Origin: G963665815 sp942492065
GTDB lineage: Bacteria > Cloacimonadota > Cloacimonadia > Cloacimonadales > JAIOQZ01
NCBI GenBank assembly: GCA_942492065.1
Contig: CALODV010000008.1
Span: forward strand, 1,054,001 to 1,118,000
Direction: 5' to 3'
DNA length: 64,000 nucleotides
Shown: positions 53,940 to 63,562 of the stretch, one piece after another
Layout of the letters: the number at the start of each line of letters is the position of its first letter
Numbering within the stretch: position 1 is the first letter of the stretch
The notes under the pieces: generated by a model
Seen by the model: the letters and a program-made list of their open reading frames with translations, nothing else
Database searches by the model: none
What the model was told of the DNA's origin: nothing
Made by a program: the position numbers and the translations under genes

Positions 53940-56582
53940 TTGAAACAGTTTATTCCAAAAACTACTAATTCAGCAAAAACCAGTGTGAGAACAATTTTTT
54001 TTCTGATAGTATTTACATTTTTATTTTCCTGTTTGTTTTCAGCTAATGAAGTAATAGAAGATATAATTCACGAACATATAACAGAATACAACAAACTACT
54101 CAAGTCTGACACACTTTCGGTTGAGAAATACTTAGAGATTGCTGATTTTTATGCAGCAATTGGCAGAAAATCGGAAGTCAAAGCAACCCTTAAACAAGCT
54201 CAAATAAATTTCCCTAACAACATACAGGTACAGGCCTTGATCTTCGAAAATGCAGTTTACTCAGAAAGTAAAACCGGATTGCATAATTGTCTTAAAGAGT
54301 TCAGAAAAACATTTGAAAATGACAATCTTGAAAAACATGTTCTCTACGCGTATTATTCTGAGAGAATGAAGTATTATAATCTTCTTACTTCTAATTATTA
54401 TGGAAAAGACTACTATTTGAAGAAACTGCTTAAAGACAATAAGGATATTGTTAAGATATATAATACTCTGGAGAGCTGTGAAAGATGGGAACGACCATAT
54501 TATGTTTACAAGGAACCATATGAGATATGGGCTGTAAATGAAACAGGAAACCTATTAGATTTTACATTTAACAGATTCAAGTTAAACGATACTGAAATCT
54601 TAGATATTATCAATTCCGTAAGATCAGATAGTAGCGACTTTTTTTGGGGGTACTTCATATATTCAGTTTACAAATATGGTTTGAATAATCCGGAAATGGC
54701 TGATTCTGTTGCAAAAAGTTACATTTATAGTGCAAGTGTGAGTTTGGATGATAAATTCCTTTTTGCTTCAACTTTTTATGACAATGAAAAATCAGTTAAA
54801 CATTACAATGAATTTGTTGAATTCCTTACAAGATGCGATATTTCTGAAATGAACTCGGAAGACATTGATTATTTGAGCACAAAACTTCCATGGAAAACCT
54901 ATAAATTAGAGTCTAAAGATGCATGGAGCAATCTTATTGAATATTGTCTAGCTAATAATTTGTTTAATGGAAATGAGCCAATAATCGCATTGTATTATGC
55001 TGAAAAAGGTGACTACAAAAAAGCAATTGAAATACTACTAAGTATAAATGACATCAATTACAATATAGTAGAGTCAGGTAGCAAAGTCAGAAATGGATGG
55101 GGAGATAGTTTTGAGATTGGTAATCAAAATGAATATCTTTTGAAAACCTTAAAAATACTGAGTGCTAATGATCTTAGTTTAATTAAGCAAGTGATTAGAG
55201 AAAATGATAATTTTGAGAAAGTACTCGTACATACTGCTGCTGACTTCTGCAAATACAGTGATCCTTATGATTTATTAGAAATACTGAATACTTTTGAAAA
55301 GCTTCTTCCTGACTCCTATTACATACCTTATTTTAAAGCACATTACTTTTTCGAACTTGAAACAGATTTTTTGCAAACTGAAAGTAATTTGAAGAAATCC
55401 CTTGAAATATACCCGAGGTTTAAGTATGCTCTTCAAGATTTAGGGAGGATATACAGCAGTGTTCACGATTATGAAAATGCCCAGAAGTACTTGGAAATGG
55501 CATATTACGAATCTGACCCAGACTCTGCATATGCTTACTATGAGGTTAATGAGAAAGGTCATAGCAGATTACTATTGGAAGAATTTTCATCGCGTTTTGA
55601 ATATCCACAAGAAAATCTTATCAGGTATTATTCATTCACAAGTCAGATTGATGAAATGGATGCTCTGGTGGTAGATATTAAAGAAGACTTTGATGTACCA
55701 GACTTAGAAAAGGATAGAATTACTCTTAGTCACAATCAGGTAATAAGAAATGCAAGTGTTTTTTTTGTTAGAAATTCACCAAATTTTAAGGGAAATCAAA
55801 GATTTCTGCATAATACGCTTAAAGTTATCTTATTCCCATTTAAGTTGCCTTTCAGTTACAAGAAATATTACAAGAAAGACATCGCATATCATGGTCCTGG
55901 TATAACACCAGAAACCTTTTTGAGGTACTGTATTAAAGAAGGAGTCGATGGTGATGTAGCTGATTTAATAGAAAAACATTTTGAAAATAAATTATCATCG
56001 AATTATTCTGTTTTTGATGATTCAGATGTTTCATATTTAGAATACTATATTGATTCAGTCATAAAAAGTAACAAACCAGAGAAAGCTTTTCAAATAGTAA
56101 GAAGGATTATTGTTTCAATTACAAAAGATTTTAGCTTAATGGTTCACAACCACCTTGATCAGAACTTCTTTGATTTCATTAGAATTGGATTGATAGATTT
56201 GGACGGATGCTTTGATGATGAGACACATAAACAAATGCTATACAAAGTTATGATCAAGTATGCAAATTCCAGTTATGAACCTAAATATTGCCCAGATAAG
56301 AAAGATGTTCTGTTTGCAGAGGCTTTTTGTAAAATAGGAGAAGTTAACAAAGCAGCAAAAATCTACGAAAACTACTATAACTATATAGAACTACATAAAG
56401 AAAATTTTAGTATAGCTGACAATTTCTACCTCTCCTACGCGAAGTTCCTTTCAGAATATAGGAAGGATGATAAAAAAGCTCTTGAGCTACTGAAAGAATA
56501 CAGGAATATATACACAAAGAAAAATCATGAGATAAATGAGATGTACAAAACACTCAGGAAAATAGTTAAGCAGAAAGCGTAG
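53940..56582 (+). CDS. Large TPR-type repeat protein with N-terminal membrane segment
   Basis: Starts at TTG with GAGGAG upstream. A hydrophobic segment near residues 18-35 (TIFFLIVFTFLFSCLFS) is a signal peptide or anchor. The remaining ~840 residues are helical with scattered TPR-like units (KSLEIYPRFKYALQDLGRIYSSVHDYENAQKYLEMAYYE near 480-520; HNCLKEFRKTFEND). No catalytic motif. Likely an envelope scaffold or adaptor; partner unknown. Confidence 0.6.
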   Translation: MKQFIPKTTNSAKTSVRTIFFLIVFTFLFSCLFSANEVIEDIIHEHITEYNKLLKSDTLSVEKYLEIADFYAAIGRKSEVKATLKQAQINFPNNIQVQALIFENAVYSESKTGLHNCLKEFRKTFENDNLEKHVLYAYYSERMKYYNLLTSNYYGKDYYLKKLLKDNKDIVKIYNTLESCERWERPYYVYKEPYEIWAVNETGNLLDFTFNRFKLNDTEILDIINSVRSDSSDFFWGYFIYSVYKYGLNNPEMADSVAKSYIYSASVSLDDKFLFASTFYDNEKSVKHYNEFVEFLTRCDISEMNSEDIDYLSTKLPWKTYKLESKDAWSNLIEYCLANNLFNGNEPIIALYYAEKGDYKKAIEILLSINDINYNIVESGSKVRNGWGDSFEIGNQNEYLLKTLKILSANDLSLIKQVIRENDNFEKVLVHTAADFCKYSDPYDLLEILNTFEKLLPDSYYIPYFKAHYFFELETDFLQTESNLKKSLEIYPRFKYALQDLGRIYSSVHDYENAQKYLEMAYYESDPDSAYAYYEVNEKGHSRLLLEEFSSRFEYPQENLIRYYSFTSQIDEMDALVVDIKEDFDVPDLEKDRITLSHNQVIRNASVFFVRNSPNFKGNQRFLHNTLKVILFPFKLPFSYKKYYKKDIAYHGPGITPETFLRYCIKEGVDGDVADLIEKHFENKLSSNYSVFDDSDVSYLEYYIDSVIKSNKPEKAFQIVRRIIVSITKDFSLMVHNHLDQNFFDFIRIGLIDLDGCFDDETHKQMLYKVMIKYANSSYEPKYCPDKKDVLFAEAFCKIGEVNKAAKIYENYYNYIELHKENFSIADNFYLSYAKFLSEYRKDDKKALELLKEYRNIYTKKNHEINEMYKTLRKIVKQKA

Positions 56583-56758
56583 ATTCCATCCCGGGATATT
56601 GTAAAAATATGGACTTGACTCGCAACATGCAAAGTGAGTTTGAAGAGAGAATATATTTGACATCCTGAATATTAAAGAGAATATCATCGAATCTTCTTTG
56701 TAACCTTTATATCACTCCCATGACTTATTACTTTTCTACAGGATGATAGAAATTAAAG

Positions 56759-56786
56759 TTGACCGTCTTCAGAAGAATATTAACAT
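56759..56786 (+). promoter_or_regulatory. Candidate promoter of the peroxiredoxin gene
   Basis: TTGACC (56759-56764), 16-bp spacer, TAACAT (56781-56786). Confidence 0.4.
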
Positions 56787-56826
56787 TTTGGAAAAAATAT
56801 ATTTCATTTAATAAGGAGATTTTAAC

Positions 56827-57300
56827 ATGTCTGAATTATTCCATAAAGGTGAAAAAGCCCCTGATTTCACATTAAAGAATCAGGACAATATAGATGTATC
56901 ACTGAAAGACTACGAAGGCAGCTATCTGCTGCTTTATTTCTATCCTAAGGATAACACTCCGGGGTGTACTCTGGAATCCAAAGATTTCACATGTCTGAAA
57001 GATGAGTTTGATAAACTGGGAGTTAAACTTGCCGGTGTAAGCAAAGACAGTATAAAATCACACCAGAACTTTATTGCAAAGCAGGAGTTGGGAGTAGATT
57101 TGTTCTCCGATACGGATATTGTTGTAATGAAGGCATACAAAGCCTGGGGCTTAAAGAAAAACTACGGTAAAGAGTATGAAGGTGTAATACGATCCACAAT
57201 ACTGATCGATCAAGCAGGAATGGTTGTTAAACACTGGCATAACGTGCGAGCAAAAGGTCATGCCGAAAGAATTCTAAAGGAGTTAAATACTCTAATATAA
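56827..57300 (+). CDS. bcp: Bcp/PrxQ-type peroxiredoxin
   Basis: Thiol peroxidase, 157 residues. APDFTLKNQD near 11-20 and the peroxidatic-cysteine motif YPKDNTPGCTLES near 40-52 are diagnostic. A second cysteine (DFTC) nine residues later is a possible resolving cysteine, farther than the usual five-residue spacing. Strong AAGGAG. Followed by a small secreted protein gene. Confidence 0.92.
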   Translation: MSELFHKGEKAPDFTLKNQDNIDVSLKDYEGSYLLLYFYPKDNTPGCTLESKDFTCLKDEFDKLGVKLAGVSKDSIKSHQNFIAKQELGVDLFSDTDIVVMKAYKAWGLKKNYGKEYEGVIRSTILIDQAGMVVKHWHNVRAKGHAERILKELNTLI

Positions 57301-57316
57301 ATAACAAGGAGAAAGT

Positions 57317-57574
57317 ATGAAAAAACTATTTTTAATGTTATTGCTGTTACCGGTCTTCCTTTCAGCCATTACAATGAGTGAATTAATTAATGAGTGCCCT
57401 AAGTATGAAACTGAAATACGCAATGTCTTACAAGATGGAATTGATTATAAGGTTGTAAGCAGAACAGATGTTGACTGGACCACCGCAGTTATTCTTGAAG
57501 ATTTGGCTGGTGACGGATATTTCATTATTGAAGATGATGGTGATGACATAATGGTAGTTGATTTATCGGAATAA
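57317..57574 (+). CDS. Small secreted acidic protein
   Basis: 85 residues: signal peptide (MKKLFLMLLLLPVFLSA) and a short, acidic mature part with one cysteine. No family recognised. AAGGAG upstream. Probably cotranscribed with the peroxiredoxin gene. Confidence 0.6.
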   Translation: MKKLFLMLLLLPVFLSAITMSELINECPKYETEIRNVLQDGIDYKVVSRTDVDWTTAVILEDLAGDGYFIIEDDGDDIMVVDLSE

Positions 57575-57591
57575 AACAATCAGAATTTATG

Positions 57592-57615
57592 GGCTGTCTC
57601 TGGCAGCCTTTTTTA
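57592..57615 (+). terminator. Terminator after the peroxiredoxin unit
   Basis: GGCTG (57592-57596)/CAGCC (57604-57608) followed by a run of T; lies between convergent genes. Confidence 0.75.
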
Positions 57616-58116
57616 CTCATGTATTACAGCATTCAAGTACTGAGAAAGAAAGTTCCTTGATTTGTAGTATTCATAGTTATAATACATCATGTAAATTGAA
57701 TACAACAGAAAGGGAATTACCCACACCAGAAACTCAGGTTCAACAGGTACATTTATCATCCCTACCAGATATCCGATAGAAAACAAAGAAAAGATAAGAG
57801 TTCCTATTATCACATGTATGAGAGTCATTATGCTGGGCCTTACTGTTATGGAGACATCTGTCTGAGCTTTTCTCTGGTTCACCATACCTTCAAACACAGT
57901 AACAAAAGACTTGTTATTGGGAGTAATCCTGTTCATTTTGAATCTATTGTTCTGCATCGAGCCTTCGTATTTCATCTCAATTTCCATAAACTTCAACGTC
58001 CAGAAATATCTGAAATAGTTCTTTGGCTCAAGAATCTGCCCAAGTTTATAGAGGACATCATTCTCGGAATATCGAGTTCTGAGTTTCAGGGTTGAGTAAG
58101 GTATGAGTTTTATCAT
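57613..58116 (-). CDS. Membrane protein with two transmembrane segments
   Basis: 167 residues. A basic, cytoplasmic-type N-terminal half of about 90 residues is followed by two hydrophobic helices near 98-117 and 130-150 and a short tail. No family recognised. Its start overlaps the stop of the CDP-glycerol-type transferase gene by 4 bases, indicating a shared operon. Confidence 0.55.
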   Translation of the reverse strand: MIKLIPYSTLKLRTRYSENDVLYKLGQILEPKNYFRYFWTLKFMEIEMKYEGSMQNNRFKMNRITPNNKSFVTVFEGMVNQRKAQTDVSITVRPSIMTLIHVIIGTLIFSLFSIGYLVGMINVPVEPEFLVWVIPFLLYSIYMMYYNYEYYKSRNFLSQYLNAVIHE

Positions 58117-59204
58117 CTATTCCTAACCTTTTCTTCTAATATCGCTTTGATTCTATCTGTTGCCTTGCCATCTGTCAGATTGCAGAGATAGTTCTTTTTA
58201 TCCAGAAGCTTTTTCTTTCTTGCATTGTCGGGATTAATTGCCGTCTCTATTGCTGATTCGAGTTGCTCAGCTTTATTGATGTATACAAAAATATCTGCAA
58301 GCCATTCTTGAAGATTCTCTACAAGTACCGGTTCTCCATCGGAATGAGAAATCTCGCTGAATCCTTTATCGAAAATAACACCGCATTTTTCCAGTACAAG
58401 AAACTCATTGATAACACCGGATGCATCACTGATTAGTGTATCTGCCGCAAACAGATAAGGTACGATATTGTGATCAGATTTGGGAACAAGAACAACATTT
58501 GGATTCGCTTTAACGCATTTCTGAATATACTTGTGCTGCTTATGGGAAGCATATTTTCCTGCCCAGCTGTATGGGTGCAGTTTGATGATGACATTATATT
58601 TATCTGTGAGGCTTTTTGAAGTAATTTGCTTACCAAGATCGAAAATCGATGTCGGTTTATATGAAGGACCATACAATACAGTCTTTTTAGTCGGATCCAG
58701 TCCAAGATTGAGCAGAAAATCCCGGTTAGAGTATTCCCCTGTGAAATAGGCATCCAGCTTGGGAGTGCCTACAACATGCAGTTCGATATTATCACTCAGT
58801 CCCATTTTCTTGAACATATCAATTCTGTACCGGCCTTCCACAAAACGCAGATAGCGTACATTGCTCTGTCTTGCAAGACTTCTGTACCTTTGACTTTTGA
58901 TACTGATAGAATGATCCACATGACAGAGAATCGCTTTTCCGTATTCTTCAGGATTCTTCAGGGTATCTCCGCAAAATACAAAATCATAGCCGACAGTGTT
59001 ATTGGAGACATTATATCCAGCCTGCCTGAGCTGAGTTTCTATCTTCTTCTTATCTGAGACAAGGAAAATACCGAGAAATCTTGTGTGGTTCTCCCCCACT
59101 CTTATTGCAAGCTGATAATTATCATCTTCAGAGAGTCTGTCATAGATCGGCTTCATCATAGCCCAGTAATAAAGCTGTTTTACATCGAATAATACTTTAA
59201 TCAT
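58113..59204 (-). CDS. CDP-glycerol glycerophosphotransferase-like protein
   Basis: GT-B-type transferase of the CDP-glycerol:poly(glycerophosphate) family: KTVLYGPSYKPTSIFDL near 177, NVIIKLHPYSW near 204 and TLISDASGVINEFLVLEK near 253 are its typical blocks. In Gram-negatives such enzymes make glycerol-phosphate- or ribitol-phosphate-type modifications of surface polysaccharides. Start at the ATG (MIKVLFDVKQ) chosen because it matches the family start; an upstream TTG at 59225 is possible. Overlaps the membrane-protein gene. Confidence 0.75.
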   Translation of the reverse strand: MIKVLFDVKQLYYWAMMKPIYDRLSEDDNYQLAIRVGENHTRFLGIFLVSDKKKIETQLRQAGYNVSNNTVGYDFVFCGDTLKNPEEYGKAILCHVDHSISIKSQRYRSLARQSNVRYLRFVEGRYRIDMFKKMGLSDNIELHVVGTPKLDAYFTGEYSNRDFLLNLGLDPTKKTVLYGPSYKPTSIFDLGKQITSKSLTDKYNVIIKLHPYSWAGKYASHKQHKYIQKCVKANPNVVLVPKSDHNIVPYLFAADTLISDASGVINEFLVLEKCGVIFDKGFSEISHSDGEPVLVENLQEWLADIFVYINKAEQLESAIETAINPDNARKKKLLDKKNYLCNLTDGKATDRIKAILEEKVRNR

Positions 59205-59332
59205 AGTAAAAGCATCAAATCTCAAGTAATACTTTTTAGCAAGAAATATTCTTCCGGGAATGTGTTATTATGCGGCATACATAAAAAGATATGATTGTTG
59301 ACAGAATCACAATTATCAAATGAGATAGTCTC

Positions 59333-60073
59333 ATGAATATTATAAAAAAATTAAAAAACATATTAGTAGATTTATCACTTATTGAAAGCTGCATAAAAGC
59401 TATTGCCCTAAATGGAAGTTATGCTGTCAACAGACAGACCGATACTTCCGATATTGATTTCGTAATTATTGTTGATTCTGATAATGCAATTCAGCAAGTT
59501 GAATCGAAATTGAAAGCAATGTTTGAGTTTGAAAAATACTTCCATGAAGTACCTCATTTCAAGTACGAAGACAAGGAAGTTTGCTTCTGTATCTATAATG
59601 AAGATTGGTATAAGAAGACTGCAAGTAATCTGTTCAGCTCCAAAGAAACGCTATTGAAATGGCAATCATTTATTCAGCATAAGCTTGTGGAAACAGATCC
59701 TGTTCACGATCCTGAGAGAATTTTCTTCAATCTCAAAGAAAATGTTGGTTTTTACCCTCCTGAGTTAGCACAGGAGATTGTCAAGGATTCCCTGAATTAT
59801 CTCAGGATTGAATTCATAGCAGACTGGGGATTCAAGAATAGCTATCATTTTGCATTTTCACTTCAGGATATACTTGAGCATATTGCCAAAGCTTTCTATG
59901 CATCTCACAGAAAACTGTTTATGCCCCCGCTTAAGCGCTTTCAAGTTGACATTGCAGAAGTAAGTCCTGATCTTCATACACTTCTGTTAAATCTCGTCTG
60001 TATTGACCAGAAGATGAACTATGTTGATAAGAAAGAAATACTTCAAGAAATATGTGAGAAGATACTTGTTTAA
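59333..60073 (+). CDS. Nucleotidyltransferase-fold protein
   Basis: The polymerase-beta-type nucleotidyltransferase motif GSYAVNRQTDTSDIDF (G-S-x(n)-D-x-D) lies near residues 28-43. The remaining ~200 residues are helical, as in DUF4037- or aminoglycoside-nucleotidyltransferase-like proteins. 246 residues, so it has a full C-terminal domain and is not a minimal MNT toxin partner. Substrate unknown. Divergent from the transferase gene. Confidence 0.65.
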   Translation: MNIIKKLKNILVDLSLIESCIKAIALNGSYAVNRQTDTSDIDFVIIVDSDNAIQQVESKLKAMFEFEKYFHEVPHFKYEDKEVCFCIYNEDWYKKTASNLFSSKETLLKWQSFIQHKLVETDPVHDPERIFFNLKENVGFYPPELAQEIVKDSLNYLRIEFIADWGFKNSYHFAFSLQDILEHIAKAFYASHRKLFMPPLKRFQVDIAEVSPDLHTLLLNLVCIDQKMNYVDKKEILQEICEKILV

Positions 60074-60287
60074 TAATACAAACCTTTCAATCAGATTAAT
60101 TTCCTCATTAGAAATATACATCAAAGATATCTTATTACTATCCAAATGTTCATATCTCCATTTCTTGAACAGATTTTCATTGTAAAGTTATCTTCACACT
60201 GTTTCTTACATAGCAACTAATTACTTACTTGCTTTTTCTCATTATTTTACTATACTTTATGTAAAATAAAACATAGGAAAGGTAAAT

Positions 60288-61796
60288 ATGAAAAAACTTA
60301 CAATACTAAGTATGTTAATCATACTCACAATATCTTTATACTCTACAAATGGTATGAATATGATTGGATACGGACCACGCTCTTCCGCTATGGGCGGTAT
60401 AAGCCTTGGTCTTACAGGTGATGTGAACTCTATAAATACTAACCCGGCAGGAATCAGCAGAATTGAGGGAAAACAGCTTAAGCTTGGAACCGGACTTCTC
60501 TTCCCTGCAGTAAAATTTAAGAATGACATGAATGACAAGGAAGCTGAAAGTGCTGTTTTCATGCTGCCAAATGTTGCTTACGGACAAAAGCTGAGTGATA
60601 AGCTTACTTTCGGTTTTGGGATGTACTCTCAGGGTGGAATGGGAGCAACCTACAAAGATATAACTCACGATGTATTCAGACAGTATGATACTGATCCAAC
60701 CACACAGAACGACGCTCTTATGACTGATCTGGAATATCATTCAAAAATCGGATACATTAAGTTTATCCCGAGTATTTCCTACAACTTCAATGATCAACTG
60801 GCAATTGGTTTAGCTCCAAGTTTCGGCTATGCTATGCTGGAAATGAAAATGCCTTACTCTATTGATCCAATGAAAATGGAAGGTGTTGCTGCTCCGGGAA
60901 CAGGTATGACTTTCGGTCAGATGTTTGCCGCAGACCCAACTGCCGGTGGACTTGGTTATGAAGAAGTAACTGCTTATGCTGATATGGGAGATGCTGTAAC
61001 TGCAATTGGATTTGGCGGAACAATGGGACTCTCCTACAAGATGAGTGACAAAGTATCTTTCGGATTCTCCTATACAATGCCTTCAACACTTACATTTGAA
61101 GGAGAAGCCAGTATGGATATGGACTCTCAGTTTGGGCAGGCATTTGAAAGAATGGTAGGCGGAGCAATGCAGCAGGGTGCTGATCTTGATACAGCTCGAC
61201 AGGGAGTAATGACTCAGCTTGCCGGCATGGGTATTAATATGCAGCTTGGCATGGTTTCTGATTATGATGTAGAAGTTGAGATGTCCTGGCCACAGGAAAT
61301 AGGATTTGGAGTAGCCTTCATGGCTACTGATAAACTGCTTCTTGGAATGGATGTCAAATACATCAGCTGGGAAGATGCCATGGATAAGTTCTCTATGAAA
61401 TTCACAGATGGAAGCAACGCAAATATTAACACAATGATGGGCTCTAAAGATGTTAATCTCGAAATGCCGTTAGAATGGGAGAATCAGGTTGTAATTGCAC
61501 TTGGCACAGAGTATCACATGAACGATAAAGTTGCATTAAGAGCCGGCTACAACTATGCGAGCAATCCTGTTCCGGCAGAAACCCTGATACCTATCTTCCC
61601 GGCAATTGTGGAGCATCATGTTACACTTGGATCAGGTTACAAAATTAACGAAAAATTTGAATTAGACTTAGCATTCGAGATAAATCTGGAGAAAGAAGAC
61701 AATGTTGATACCAGCGTTATTGCTAATGAGTATGACGATTCAACCAGCAGTCTTGCGGAGACAGCTCTACACTTCGGATTAACATACCACTTCTAA
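60288..61796 (+). CDS. OMPP1/FadL/TodX-family outer-membrane transporter
   Basis: Signal peptide, then MIGYGPRSSAMGGISLGLTGDVNSINTNPAGIS, the N-terminal hatch sequence characteristic of the OMPP1/FadL family. Repeated amphipathic strands continue to a terminal phenylalanine (HFGLTYHF), the outer-membrane insertion signal. 502 residues. Would take up hydrophobic compounds such as fatty acids or aromatics. Single gene with its own terminator. Confidence 0.88.
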   Translation: MKKLTILSMLIILTISLYSTNGMNMIGYGPRSSAMGGISLGLTGDVNSINTNPAGISRIEGKQLKLGTGLLFPAVKFKNDMNDKEAESAVFMLPNVAYGQKLSDKLTFGFGMYSQGGMGATYKDITHDVFRQYDTDPTTQNDALMTDLEYHSKIGYIKFIPSISYNFNDQLAIGLAPSFGYAMLEMKMPYSIDPMKMEGVAAPGTGMTFGQMFAADPTAGGLGYEEVTAYADMGDAVTAIGFGGTMGLSYKMSDKVSFGFSYTMPSTLTFEGEASMDMDSQFGQAFERMVGGAMQQGADLDTARQGVMTQLAGMGINMQLGMVSDYDVEVEMSWPQEIGFGVAFMATDKLLLGMDVKYISWEDAMDKFSMKFTDGSNANINTMMGSKDVNLEMPLEWENQVVIALGTEYHMNDKVALRAGYNYASNPVPAETLIPIFPAIVEHHVTLGSGYKINEKFELDLAFEINLEKEDNVDTSVIANEYDDSTSSLAETALHFGLTYHF

Positions 61797-61819
61797 ACAA
61801 AAAAACAATTATACATACA

Positions 61820-61847
61820 GGCTGTAGTTTGCGCTGCAGCCTTTTTT
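61820..61847 (+). terminator. Terminator of the FadL-like gene
   Basis: GGCTG (61820-61824)/CAGCC (61837-61841), with inner AG/CT pairing, then TTTTTT. Confidence 0.8.
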
Positions 61848-61989
61848 ACTTGCTGAACCCCTCGGATATTTTCCTTGACTTAATATTGTTATGAGATGGA
61901 AATTAATTTTTATAAAATATTGAAGTGTGAGGTATACAAAACTGTTATTAATACACCTAGCACAAATTTCATTATATATTGGAGTCAGA

Positions 61990-63561
61990 ATGAGTAGTAA
62001 TAGAGAAACTGAAAGAGCTGAGTTACATAAAACAATTTGGAGAATTGCAAACGATTTACGTGGAAGCGTTGATGGATGGGATTTTAAAAGTTATGTCCTG
62101 GGGATGCTGTTTTATCGATTTATCTCCGAAAACTTAACAAATTATCTTAACGATCTGGAACGAAAAGCAGGAACTCCCGATTTTGACTATGCTACTTTAA
62201 GTGATAAAGATGCTGAATGCGGTAGAGAAGAAACCATTAAGGAAAAAGGGTTTTATATCCTCCCTTCAGATCTTTTCGTAAATGTTAGAGAAAACGCAAA
62301 GAATGACCAGAATCTAAATGAAACACTATCAAGAGTTTTCAAAGACATAGAAGGATCAGCTTTAGGTTACGATAGTGAAGATGATCTGAAAGGACTTTTC
62401 GACGATCTTGATGTTAACAGTAACAAACTTGGAGCAACGGTTGTTAAACGAAATGAACAGCTCGTGAAATTACTAAATGCTATTGGAGACCTTCCGCTGC
62501 ACAAAAGTGGAGATTTTACGGAAAATAAAATTGATCTTTTCGGCGATGCCTACGAATTTCTTATGACAATGTACGCTTCATCTGCCGGAAAATCCGGAGG
62601 AGAATTCTTTACACCTCAAGAAGTTTCAGAATTATTAGCAGAAATAACCGTTGTTGGAAAAACCGAAGTAAATAAGGTTTATGATCCGGCTTGCGGTTCA
62701 GGTTCGCTTTTGCTCAAGTTTGCCAAAGTACTTGGCAAAGAGAATGTCAGACAAGGTTTCTTCGGTCAGGAAATCAATCTCACTACTTATAACCTTTGTC
62801 GAATCAATATGTTTCTTCATGATATTAACTATGAGAAATTTGATATTGCACACGGAAATACACTTACTGCTCCGACTCATTGGGATGATGAACCTTTTGA
62901 AGCAATTGTTTCCAATCCTCCGTATTCCATAAAATGGGAAGGAAAAGACAATCCTCTGCTCATTAATGATCCAAGATTTGCTCCTGCCGGTGTTCTTGCT
63001 CCCAAAAGTAAAGCAGACCTTGCTTTTACCATGCATATGCTGAGCTGGCTCGCAGTAAACGGTACTGCTGCAATTGTTGAGTTTCCGGGTGTTCTTTATC
63101 GTGGTGGTGCCGAAATGAAAATCAGGAAATATCTTATTGATAATAACTATATTGATACAGTTATCCAACTTCCACCGGATCTCTTCTTTGGTACTTCTAT
63201 AGCTACTTGTATTATTGTACTAAAGAAATCTAAACACGATAATAGTACTCTGTTTATAGATGCTTCAGCTGAGTTTATTAGAGGAGGCAACAAGAATAAA
63301 TTAACTGAAGAGAATCGCAAAAAAATCCTTAATGCTTTCATAAAAAGAGAAAATAGCGAACACTTTTCCCAATTGATTTCCAATGAAAAAATCGCTGAAA
63401 ATGATTACAATATCGCTGTTTCTTCCTATGTAGAGCAAAAAGATGAAAGAGAAGAAATTAACATTGAAGAGTTAAACGCAGAAATTGCAGAAATCGTTCT
63501 TAGACAATCTGAGTTAAGATCCCAAATTGATGATATTGTTGCTGATTTAGAGGGCAAATAA
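61990..63561 (+). CDS. hsdM: Type I restriction-modification methyltransferase subunit
   Basis: N6-adenine methylase subunit. N-terminal HsdM helical domain (RETERAELHKTIWRIANDLRG), FFTPQEVSELL near 205, DPACGSGSLLLKF near 232 and the catalytic NPPYSIKW near 308. 523 residues from the ATG with GGAG upstream; the open frame to 61927 lacks a ribosome binding site. hsdS and hsdR are expected beyond the window. Confidence 0.94.
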   Translation: MSSNRETERAELHKTIWRIANDLRGSVDGWDFKSYVLGMLFYRFISENLTNYLNDLERKAGTPDFDYATLSDKDAECGREETIKEKGFYILPSDLFVNVRENAKNDQNLNETLSRVFKDIEGSALGYDSEDDLKGLFDDLDVNSNKLGATVVKRNEQLVKLLNAIGDLPLHKSGDFTENKIDLFGDAYEFLMTMYASSAGKSGGEFFTPQEVSELLAEITVVGKTEVNKVYDPACGSGSLLLKFAKVLGKENVRQGFFGQEINLTTYNLCRINMFLHDINYEKFDIAHGNTLTAPTHWDDEPFEAIVSNPPYSIKWEGKDNPLLINDPRFAPAGVLAPKSKADLAFTMHMLSWLAVNGTAAIVEFPGVLYRGGAEMKIRKYLIDNNYIDTVIQLPPDLFFGTSIATCIIVLKKSKHDNSTLFIDASAEFIRGGNKNKLTEENRKKILNAFIKRENSEHFSQLISNEKIAENDYNIAVSSYVEQKDEREEINIEELNAEIAEIVLRQSELRSQIDDIVADLEGK

Positions 63562-63562
63562 G

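Noticed and set aside
59333..60073. MNT-type antitoxin of a HEPN/MNT pair
   Set aside because: Protein is full length with a large helical domain and no HEPN gene is adjacent.
60074..60287. Possible tRNA or small RNA gene
   Set aside because: No cloverleaf or CCA end found; only AT-rich sequence with the porin promoter region.
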